The translations under genes were made by a program, and so were the position numbers. From positions 1 to 5,278 of the forward strand of contig JAFDJC010000227.1 in NCBI GenBank assembly GCA_019307665.1: 5,278 nucleotides of DNA. Reading direction: 5' to 3'. The DNA is from Deltaproteobacteria bacterium (GTDB lineage: Bacteria; Desulfobacterota; Desulfobacteria; Desulfobacterales; SURF-7). The notes under the pieces were generated by a model. That model worked only from the letters and a program-made list of their open reading frames with translations. It had not been told where the DNA came from and searched no databases. Below are positions 1 through 5,278 of this stretch, piece after piece. Each line of letters opens with the position of its first letter. Within the stretch, counting starts at the first letter, position 1.

Positions 1-17
1 GGATTGAAATAGTTTAG
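1..17 (+). CDS. rplK: 50S ribosomal protein L11, extreme C-terminal end (partial)
   Basis: Only the last few codons are present. In the frame with codons at 3-5, 6-8, 9-11 and 12-14 the bases read Ile-Glu-Ile-Val followed by TAG at 15-17, and the two leading bases GG fit a Gly codon before them. L11 proteins commonly end in Ser-Met-Gly-(Ile/Leu)-x-(Val/Ile), so this frame fits. rplK is also the gene expected directly upstream of rplA in this operon. The competing frame 1 (Gly-Leu-Lys-TAG, ending at 12) is a weaker match. Twenty-five bases then separate the stop from the rplA start, consistent with co-transcription. The identification rests on four residues plus gene order, so it is an inference. 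Confidence 0.55.
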
Positions 18-42
18 TACTGTAAAAGGAGTATATAACAAA

Positions 43-747
43 ATGCCTAAGCGAGGTAAGAAGTATACGGAATCAAGGAAAAAAGTAGATGCCGAAAAAC
101 GGTATGATGTTGCCGAAGCGATAAAGGTAGCTGTTGACTCATCCTTTGCCGGATTTGATGAAACCATTGATGTGGCTGTAAAACTCGGTGTTGATCCGCG
201 TCATGCCGACCAAATGGTGCGCGGCACTGTCATATTGCCTAACGGGTTGGGAAAAGATGTCAAAGTGCTTGTTTTCGCAAAGGGAGAGAAAGAAAAAGAA
301 GCACTTGACGCCGGCGCAGATTTTGTGGGAAGCGATGAGTATATAGACAAGATCAAGGGCGGTTGGTTTGGTTTTGATAAAGCGGTTGCCACGCCTGATG
401 TGATGGGAACTGTTGGAAAAATTGGAAAACTGCTTGGTCCGAGAGGTCTTATGCCGAATGCTAAAACAGGAACCGTAACTTTTGACATCGCAAGAGCAGT
501 GTCTGAATTAAAAGCAGGAAAAATAGACTTCAGAGTAGAAAAGGCCGGCATTATTCATGCGCCACTGGGAAAAGTATCATTCGGGCCTGATAAACTGCTC
601 GAGAATCTGGTCAGTTTTCTTGAAAGAATCATTCGTCTAAAACCGGCTTCGAGTAAAGGTATCTATCTGAAAGGTATCGCCATTTCCACTACAATGGGAC
701 CAGGAATCCGGGTTGATACAAGTGCCGTCAAGGATTATGTAAAATAA
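43..747 (+). CDS. rplA: 50S ribosomal protein L1
   Basis: L1 binds 23S rRNA and forms the mobile L1 stalk that helps move deacylated tRNA out of the E site. In many bacteria it also represses its own mRNA. The product is 234 residues, the same length as E. coli L1, and appears intact. Visible family features are the N-terminal domain I stretch FDETIDVAVKLGVDPR (38-53) followed by MVRGTV (58-63). The L1 signature around IGKLLGPRGLMPN (127-139) is present, although Ala140 stands where Pro is usual. The C-terminal TMGPGIRVD (217-225) carries the Thr-Met-Gly residues known to be needed for rRNA contact. The ATG at 43 is preceded by AAAGGAG at 25-31, 11 bases upstream, which supports this start. 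It sits between rplK and rplJ, the standard order. A minus-strand open frame across 201-551 is a shadow of this gene. Confidence 0.98.
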   Translation: MPKRGKKYTESRKKVDAEKRYDVAEAIKVAVDSSFAGFDETIDVAVKLGVDPRHADQMVRGTVILPNGLGKDVKVLVFAKGEKEKEALDAGADFVGSDEYIDKIKGGWFGFDKAVATPDVMGTVGKIGKLLGPRGLMPNAKTGTVTFDIARAVSELKAGKIDFRVEKAGIIHAPLGKVSFGPDKLLENLVSFLERIIRLKPASSKGIYLKGIAISTTMGPGIRVDTSAVKDYVK

Positions 748-760
748 TTATAAACTATTA

Positions 761-852
761 ACCCTGTCAAAGACCGTAGGAACACATATCGTGTTTAATC
801 GGCAACGCCGTCCTACCGAGATAGATAGTTGATTAAGGTCATGTGTCTCAGG
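761..852 (+). promoter_or_regulatory. L10 leader: autoregulatory mRNA structure ahead of rplJ
   Basis: In many bacteria the L10-L12 complex binds a folded leader ahead of rplJ and represses rplJL expression (the L10 leader family). The position and fold fit here. Pairings read directly from the sequence are: CCTG 763-766 with CAGG 849-852; GACC 772-775 with GGTC 837-840; GTAGGA 776-781 with TCCTAC 811-816; ACAC 782-785 with GTGT 791-794; and CGGC 800-803 with GCCG 807-810, closing an AAC triloop. The result is a basal stem, an asymmetric internal region with CGAGATAG on the 3' side, a central stem and two terminal hairpins. The conserved-looking blocks GTCAAAGACCGTAGG and CCTACCGAGA resemble L10 leaders I remember. 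The exact ends are uncertain, and a covariance-model match was not run. A T5 run follows at 853-857, so either attenuation or translational repression is possible. Confidence 0.8.
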
Positions 853-867
853 TTTTTGCAGATTTTT

Positions 868-877
868 AAAGGAGGTG
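868..877 (+). promoter_or_regulatory. Strong Shine-Dalgarno for rplJ, which decides its start codon
   Basis: AAAGGAGGTG is a near-perfect complement of the 16S rRNA 3' end. The in-frame GTG at 875-877 lies inside this element, so it cannot be the start codon served by it. The next in-frame initiator, TTG at 887, begins 9 bases after the element, which is a normal spacing. The site lies 15 bases beyond the basal stem of the L10 leader, placed so that protein binding there could control ribosome access. Confidence 0.85.
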
Positions 878-886
878 GAAAAAAAG

Positions 887-1408
887 TTGAATCGGACAGA
901 AAAAAAACAAGTTGTTGAAAGTCTGCATGACAGTTTTTCAAGGTCAAAGATTGTTATCCTGACAGATTACAAGGGGCTTGATGTTGAGCATATTAATGAG
1001 TTGCGCAGGAAACTTAGAGAGGCGGAAGTAGAGTACAAGGTCGTTAAAAATACTTTGATTATAAGAGCCTCAGAAGATACTGACGCAGCTTTGATAAAAG
1101 ATTATTTTAAAGGCCCCAGTGCCCTTGCTTTTAGCTATAATGATCCGGTCGCTCCGGCAAAAGTTCTGACGGAATTTGCTAAGGAAAATGAAAAGCTTGA
1201 AATAAAGATAGGTGTCATGAACGGAAAGGCGATCAGCCTGGACGAAATAAAGGCCCTGTCAGCATTGCCGTCACGCGAAGTTCTTTTGGGTCAGTTGTTG
1301 TCGGTAATGAACGGCGTGCCGACTTCTCTTGTGAGAGCCTTGAGCGATGTTCCGACCAGATTGCTGAATGTTCTGCAGGCTGTAAAAGATCAGAAAGAAG
1401 CGGCCTGA
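887..1408 (+). CDS. rplJ: 50S ribosomal protein L10 (TTG start)
   Basis: L10 (P0 equivalent) anchors the L7/L12 stalk on 23S rRNA next to L11, and in complex with L12 it acts as translational repressor of its own operon. From the TTG start the product is 173 residues, slightly longer than the 165 of E. coli. The N-terminal rRNA-binding domain includes ILTDYKGLDV (24-33) and YKVVKNTLI (50-58), with FKGPSALAF at 74-82. The C-terminal part from about 130 is a long, Leu/Val-rich amphipathic helix region (PTSLVRALSDVPTRLLNVLQ, 145-164) of the type that binds L12 dimers. An in-frame GTG at 875 would add four residues (a Met plus Glu-Lys-Lys) but falls within the Shine-Dalgarno. Family members typically begin with (M)NRxEK, which matches the TTG start. 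The gene ends 66 bases before rplL. Product certain; start likely. Confidence 0.95.
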   Translation: MNRTEKKQVVESLHDSFSRSKIVILTDYKGLDVEHINELRRKLREAEVEYKVVKNTLIIRASEDTDAALIKDYFKGPSALAFSYNDPVAPAKVLTEFAKENEKLEIKIGVMNGKAISLDEIKALSALPSREVLLGQLLSVMNGVPTSLVRALSDVPTRLLNVLQAVKDQKEAA

Positions 1409-1431
1409 AGGTAAGATTGGTTTTTAACTAG

Positions 1432-1437
1432 TATAAT
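1432..1437 (+). promoter_or_regulatory. Possible -10 element (TATAAT) between rplJ and rplL
   Basis: An exact TATAAT lies in the 66-base gap before rplL, 37 bases upstream of the ATG. No recognisable TTGACA-like box exists at 16-18 bases upstream (that stretch is around AAGGTAAG), and there is no TGn extension. A promoter here would suit the known need for several copies of L7/L12 per L10. However, the gap is so AT-rich that a chance hexamer is the simpler explanation. Weak candidate only. Confidence 0.2.
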
Positions 1438-1474
1438 TTAAGATATTTCGTATATTTTTTGGAGGAAGAAGAAA

Positions 1475-1864
1475 ATGGCTGATATTTCAAAAGATGATGT
1501 AATTGAATTTATAGCAAACATGTCTGTTCTGGAGCTGTCTGAACTTGTAAAGGAGCTAGAGGAGAAGTTTGGCGTCTCCGCTGCAGCACCAGTTGCCATG
1601 ATGGCCGGGGTTCCGGCAGGTGGCGGCGCAGGTGAAGAGGCTGCTCAGGAGAAAACCGAATTTGATATTATACTGACAGTTATAGGCGACAAAAAGATTC
1701 AGGTTATTAAGGAAGTAAGGGCGATAACAGGTCTGGGTCTGAAAGAGGCAAAGAGCTTGGTTGAAGATGCTCCAACAGCGGTCAAAGAAGGTATAGCAAA
1801 GGAAGACGCTGAAAAAATTAAAGAGCAGCTTGAAGGGGCCGGAGCCCAGGCTGAGGTTAAGTAA
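1475..1864 (+). CDS. rplL: 50S ribosomal protein L7/L12
   Basis: This is the multicopy stalk protein that recruits translation factors and stimulates their GTP hydrolysis. It binds as dimers to the C-terminal helix of L10. The product is 129 residues, slightly longer than the 120 of E. coli L7/L12. Three parts are visible. The N-terminal dimerisation helices cover about 1-33. A flexible Ala/Gly/Pro-rich hinge (about 35-58) includes AGVPAGGGAG. The globular C-terminal domain runs from about 61 to 129. The factor-binding face is conserved: Lys74, Ile78, Lys79, Arg82, Gly88, Leu89 and Lys93 correspond to E. coli Lys65, Ile69, Lys70, Arg73, Gly79, Leu80 and Lys84, within TGLGLKEAK (85-93). The ATG at 1475 has GGAGG at 1461-1465, nine bases upstream. 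It follows rplJ and precedes rpoB, the standard order. Minus-strand open frames across it are shadows. Confidence 0.98.
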   Translation: MADISKDDVIEFIANMSVLELSELVKELEEKFGVSAAAPVAMMAGVPAGGGAGEEAAQEKTEFDIILTVIGDKKIQVIKEVRAITGLGLKEAKSLVEDAPTAVKEGIAKEDAEKIKEQLEGAGAQAEVK

Positions 1865-1881
1865 ATAGCCTTCGAGACACA

Positions 1882-1907
1882 GTGCCCATTCACAAAAGAA
1901 TGGGCAC
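1882..1907 (+). other. Perfect RNA stem-loop between rplL and rpoB
   Basis: GTGCCCATTC at 1882-1891 and GAATGGGCAC at 1898-1907 form an uninterrupted 10-bp stem with a six-base loop, ACAAAA. It begins 17 bases after the rplL stop and ends 22 bases before the rpoB start. The bases that follow on the + strand are A-rich (AAAATAAAATAC), with no T-tract, and the minus strand also lacks one. It is therefore not a classical intrinsic terminator. In E. coli the rplL-rpoB gap carries a partial terminator and an RNase III processing site that lower rpoBC expression relative to the ribosomal genes. A comparable attenuation, processing or mRNA-protection role is inferred here from position alone. Confidence 0.75.
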
Positions 1908-1929
1908 AAAATAAAATACTGGAGACAGC

Positions 1930-4900
1930 ATGTCTGAGATGCTTTTAGCGAATAAGCGCATACGTAAAAATTTTGGTAAAATACAGAAGATTGTGGAGAT
2001 TCCCGACTTGATTGGAATGCAGCGGGAGTCTTACAATCGTTTTCTGCAAATGGACAAATCTGCCGAAGACCGTGAGGACTTTGGGCTTCAGACAGTGTTT
2101 AAATCTGTATTTCCGATAAACGACTTTACCGGAAGCGCTTCTCTTGAATTTGTTTCATACAGCTTCGGCGAAGTTAAAAACACTGTAACAGAGTGTGTCC
2201 ACAGAGGGATGACATATGAAATCCCGGTAAGGATCAGAATCCGGCTTGTTGTATACGATGTTGATAAAGAATCCGGAATTTCAAATATTCGTGATATTAA
2301 AGAGCAGGAAATATATTTCGGTACAATTCCCCTGATGACCAGAAAGGGGACGTTTATTATAAATGGTACCGAGCGTGTTGTTGTGAGTCAGCTTCACCGT
2401 TCATCAGGTGTTTTTTTCGATCATGACAAGGGAAAAACGCATTCGAGCGGAAAAATTATTTATTCCGCAAGGATCATTCCGGTACGCGGCTCATGGATTG
2501 ATATGGAGATCGATCCAAAGGATATCGTTTATATCAGGATTGATCGTCGCAGAAAGTTTCCCATCACTCTTCTATTCAAAGCATTTGGATACTCTGCCGA
2601 GGATCTGATCGATTATTTTTATGAGAAGGAAAGAATATTTATCCGTCGGAAAAAATTTTTCGGGGAGTTTAATGAAGACGCACTTAAGGGAAGGCGATCA
2701 AGCTGTGACATTACAGATCCTGAGAATGGCGAAGTTGTTGTAAAGAAAGGCCGTATTTTTTCCAAACGCGCGATAAAGCAGTTGAAATCTTCCGGAGTTG
2801 AAATGATTCCGATCACCAGGGAAGATTTAAATGATAAGTATTTTGCATCTGCAGTTATAGAAGCCAAAACCGGCGAGGTCGTTGCAAAGCCGTCTGATCT
2901 TGTGGATGATGAGAGTATTCTCAAGATGGCCGAAGCCGGCATTAAAGAGTTTGAAATTCTTCTTGTCGATATTAACTATAGCGGTGATTCTATCCGTAAG
3001 ACGCTCATGCTTGATAAAGTAGAAAGCCGTGAAGAGGCTTTGATAGAAATATACAGACGGCTGAGACCCGGTAATCCGGCGACTCCTGAAGTTGCCATTG
3101 ATTTTATAGACCATCTGTTTTTTAAATCATCGTATTATGACCTGTCCGGAGTCGGAAGGTTAAAGTTGAACCATAGACTTGGTATCGACACCCCGATTAA
3201 TATCCGCACACTGAGGAAAGAGGACATATTGCTTGCCACCAAAACCCTGATCGAACTCAGAGATACACAAGGGGTTGTGGATGATATTGATCATCTGGGC
3301 AACAGAAGGGTTCGGGCAGTTGGAGAACTTCTGGAGAACCAATACCGTATTGGGCTTGTCCGTATGGAGCGAGCCATTAAGGAGCGGATGAGCATGCAGG
3401 AAGTTGATGCGCTTATGCCGAATGATTTGGTAAACCCTAAACCGGTTTCGGCTGTTGTAAAGGAGTTTTTTGGTACAAGCCAGCTGTCTCAGTTTATGGA
3501 CCAGACCAATCCGCTTTCTGAGACAACGCACAAGCGAAGGCTAAGTGCTCTGGGACCGGGCGGACTTACGCGAGAGCGCGCAGGTTTTGAAGTAAGGGAC
3601 GTACATCCGTCTCACTATGGCAGGATATGCCCGATTGAAACTCCTGAAGGACCCAACATAGGGCTTATCGTTTCTCTTTCAACCTATGCCTGGGTTAACA
3701 ATTACGGTTTTGTTGAAACGCCTTACAGGGTTGTTGAAAACGCACAGGTTACTAATAAAATAAAATTTTTAAGCGCTTTTGAGGAGAAAGAACACCCCAT
3801 TGCCCAGGCAAATGCTCCGCTTGACGGAGAAAACCGTTATGTTAACCCGCTTGTCACCTCCCGTGTTGAAGGTGAGTTTATGATGGTTAAGGCTGAAGAT
3901 ATCGAACTGATGGATGTTTCAACAAATCAGCTTGTAAGTGTTTCAGCCTCTTTGATACCATTTTTAGAGAATGATGACGCTAACCGTGCACTAATGGGTT
4001 CTAATATGCAGCGTCAGGCAGTACCTCTGCTGCAGACAAGGGCTCCTCTCGTGGGTACCGGCATTGAAGGGGTTGTCGCCGGTGACTCGGGTGTTGCCGT
4101 TGTTGCTGATAGAGAGGGAACAGTAGTGGATGTGAGTTCTGACCGTATTGTTCTCAAACATGAAGATAACGGGGACAAAGCAGAAAAATATGTGTCAATA
4201 TACAATCTGGCAAAATTTGAAAGGTCAAATCAAAATACCTGCTTTAACCAGCGACCGATTGTTCAAAAAGGCCAGAAGGTAAATGTCGGGGAAATTATTG
4301 CCGATGGTCCTGCAACTGAGAAAGGCGAACTGGCACTGGGTAAGAATGTAACCGTAGCGTTTATGCCTTGGGGCGGGTATAATTTTGAAGATTCAATTCT
4401 TGTAAGTGAAAGACTGGTCAGGGATGGTGTCTTTTCTTCGGTACATATAGAGGAATTTGAAGTCCTGGCGAGGGACACAAAGCTTGGAAAGGAAGAGATT
4501 ACCCGTGACATTCCGAATATCGGTGACGAAGCCATGAAAGAGCTTGATGAAAGCGGTATTATACGTCTGGGCGCGGAAGTTAAGCCTGGTGACGTCCTTG
4601 TCGGAAAGATAACGCCAAAAGGTGAAACGCAGCTGTCACCCGAAGAAAAACTTCTTCGAGCCATATTCGGTGAAAAAGCGGGGGATGTAAAGGATACCTC
4701 ATTGAGGGTCCCACCGGGTGTAAACGGCGTGGTTATAGATGCCAAAGTTTTTTCCAGAAGAGGCGTGGACAAAGATGATCGTACCCGCTCGATAGAAGAT
4801 GAAGAAATTAAGATCCTTGAAAGGAACCAGGAAGACGAGCTGCGTATTATTGAGGAATCTGCAAAGGAAAGGCTTGAGAAAACTTTGCATGGGCAGCAGT

Positions 4901-5278
4901 GCTCATCTCCTTTGAAAAAGGGAAAAAAGGTTCTGATTCCTGCGGACAAGGAGATTGAACCATCTATAATTGCTGATATCCCTGTCATTCGGTTTGAAGG
5001 GATAGTATTAAATAACCCCGATGTTTCAGAGCAGGTTTATGACATACTGGAAAAATGCGCAAGCCAGAAAGACGCATGCAGAATGCGCTTTGAAGAGCAG
5101 GTGAGCCGTTATGAAAGGGGGGAAGATCTGCCCCCGGGTGTCATTAAGCTGATAAAAATATACGTGGCCATGAAGAGGGTCCTGTCTGTTGGAGATAAGA
5201 TGGCGGGCCGCCATGGAAATAAAGGTGTTGTCTCAAAAATTCTACCCCAGGAGGATATGCCGTATTTTGAGGATGGCA
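1930..5278 (+). CDS. rpoB: DNA-directed RNA polymerase subunit beta (3' end beyond window)
   Basis: RpoB forms one side of the RNA polymerase active-site cleft and binds DNA, the nascent RNA and rifampicin. The frame is open from ATG 1930 to the window edge: 1116 complete codons of a protein that is about 1340-1380 residues in relatives. GGAG at 1921-1924 lies five bases upstream; a second ATG at 1939 would be too distant from it. Landmarks in order: N-terminal KRIRKNFGK (9-17); INGTERVVVSQLHRS (155-169); DDIDHLGNRRVR (451-462); the rifampicin pocket from Gln518, with Asp524, His534 and Ser539 matching the sensitive E. coli Asp516, His526 and Ser531; CPIETPEGPNIGLI (567-580); GYNFEDS with Glu820-Asp821 (E. 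coli Glu813-Asp814); and GDKMAGRHGNKG around Lys1090 (E. coli Lys1065), which contacts the initiating nucleotide. A lineage insert lies between about 950 and 1063. The C-terminal clamp-connecting part and the stop are missing because the window ends. rpoC is expected next. Confidence 0.98.
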   Translation, partial: MSEMLLANKRIRKNFGKIQKIVEIPDLIGMQRESYNRFLQMDKSAEDREDFGLQTVFKSVFPINDFTGSASLEFVSYSFGEVKNTVTECVHRGMTYEIPVRIRIRLVVYDVDKESGISNIRDIKEQEIYFGTIPLMTRKGTFIINGTERVVVSQLHRSSGVFFDHDKGKTHSSGKIIYSARIIPVRGSWIDMEIDPKDIVYIRIDRRRKFPITLLFKAFGYSAEDLIDYFYEKERIFIRRKKFFGEFNEDALKGRRSSCDITDPENGEVVVKKGRIFSKRAIKQLKSSGVEMIPITREDLNDKYFASAVIEAKTGEVVAKPSDLVDDESILKMAEAGIKEFEILLVDINYSGDSIRKTLMLDKVESREEALIEIYRRLRPGNPATPEVAIDFIDHLFFKSSYYDLSGVGRLKLNHRLGIDTPINIRTLRKEDILLATKTLIELRDTQGVVDDIDHLGNRRVRAVGELLENQYRIGLVRMERAIKERMSMQEVDALMPNDLVNPKPVSAVVKEFFGTSQLSQFMDQTNPLSETTHKRRLSALGPGGLTRERAGFEVRDVHPSHYGRICPIETPEGPNIGLIVSLSTYAWVNNYGFVETPYRVVENAQVTNKIKFLSAFEEKEHPIAQANAPLDGENRYVNPLVTSRVEGEFMMVKAEDIELMDVSTNQLVSVSASLIPFLENDDANRALMGSNMQRQAVPLLQTRAPLVGTGIEGVVAGDSGVAVVADREGTVVDVSSDRIVLKHEDNGDKAEKYVSIYNLAKFERSNQNTCFNQRPIVQKGQKVNVGEIIADGPATEKGELALGKNVTVAFMPWGGYNFEDSILVSERLVRDGVFSSVHIEEFEVLARDTKLGKEEITRDIPNIGDEAMKELDESGIIRLGAEVKPGDVLVGKITPKGETQLSPEEKLLRAIFGEKAGDVKDTSLRVPPGVNGVVIDAKVFSRRGVDKDDRTRSIEDEEIKILERNQEDELRIIEESAKERLEKTLHGQQCSSPLKKGKKVLIPADKEIEPSIIADIPVIRFEGIVLNNPDVSEQVYDILEKCASQKDACRMRFEEQVSRYERGEDLPPGVIKLIKIYVAMKRVLSVGDKMAGRHGNKGVVSKILPQEDMPYFEDG

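Noticed and set aside
726..754. Possible promoter at the rplA end: TATAAA at 749-754
   Set aside because: The -35 position reads CGTCAA, which does not resemble TTGACA, and the hexamer sits in a run of A/T just after the rplA stop.
1440..1460. Possible terminator before rplL: AAGATAT paired with ATATTTT, then T residues
   Set aside because: The stem is almost all A-U/G-U and would be very unstable. The T-run runs straight into the Shine-Dalgarno of an essential gene, so a functional terminator is unlikely.
842..1881. 8-base complementarity between TGTGTCTC (842-849) in the L10 leader and GAGACACA (1874-1881) after rplL
   Set aside because: An 8-base match between two gaps a kilobase apart is expected fairly often by chance, and 842-849 is better explained by local leader structure.
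1556..1909. Minus-strand open frames across rplL
   Set aside because: They are reverse-strand shadows of the conserved rplL gene; the longer one is Cys/Phe-rich and resembles no family.
2408..2608. Plus-strand 66-codon open frame
   Set aside because: It is out of frame inside rpoB, where the rpoB frame encodes the conserved N-terminal lobe (GVFFDHDKGKTHSSG and following).
2619..3531. Three minus-strand open frames of 95-123 codons within rpoB
   Set aside because: They are antisense to conserved RpoB sequence, overlap each other in different frames or positions, and show no recognisable domain.
4263..4988. Minus-strand open frame of 241 codons
   Set aside because: It lies wholly inside rpoB, whose + strand translation matches RpoB motifs throughout. 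The reverse product is a low-complexity Ser/Phe/Pro-rich sequence typical of antisense frames, with no family resemblance.
5169..5278. rpoB apparently truncated
   Set aside because: The frame is open to the last base and matches conserved RpoB sequence there, so this is the window edge and not a broken gene.

Overview
This window is an ordinary, highly conserved piece of a bacterial chromosome: the ribosomal protein / RNA polymerase (beta) operon, read left to right on the + strand in the order rplK (last codons only) - rplA (L1) - rplJ (L10) - rplL (L7/L12) - rpoB (RNA polymerase beta subunit, 3' end outside the window). The protein sequences are typical of Bacteria. The L7/L12 and RpoB sequences, together with the form of the beta-subunit lineage insert, look most like Desulfobacterota (former Deltaproteobacteria, perhaps Desulfobacterales). 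That placement is from memory of family sequences, not from a search.

Layout. Bases 1-17 probably hold the last codons and stop of rplK. rplA occupies 43-747. The 139-base gap before rplJ contains a well-formed candidate L10 autoregulatory leader RNA (about 761-852), then a strong Shine-Dalgarno and a probable TTG start at 887. rplJ ends at 1408. A 66-base AT-rich gap, with an isolated TATAAT, precedes rplL (1475-1864). The 65-base rplL-rpoB gap contains a perfect 10-bp stem-loop with no U-tract. rpoB starts at 1930 and stays open to the window edge, giving 1116 complete codons plus one base. It is by far the largest gene here, and the several minus-strand open frames lying inside it are shadows.

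How the parts work together. L1 forms the L1 stalk at the ribosomal E site, while L10 carries the L7/L12 dimers of the factor-binding stalk. The L10-L12 complex is known in other bacteria to bind the mRNA leader ahead of rplJ and repress its own synthesis, and the leader seen here fits that circuit. rpoB is co-transcribed behind rplL. The stem-loop between them is the obvious place for attenuation or mRNA processing that separates ribosomal-protein output from RNA polymerase output.

I found no mobile element, CRISPR array, tRNA/rRNA, foreign gene or new system. The points worth a second look are regulatory (leader RNA, start codon choice, intergenic stem-loop) and one structural point in RpoB (a lineage insert about 18 residues longer than in E. 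coli).
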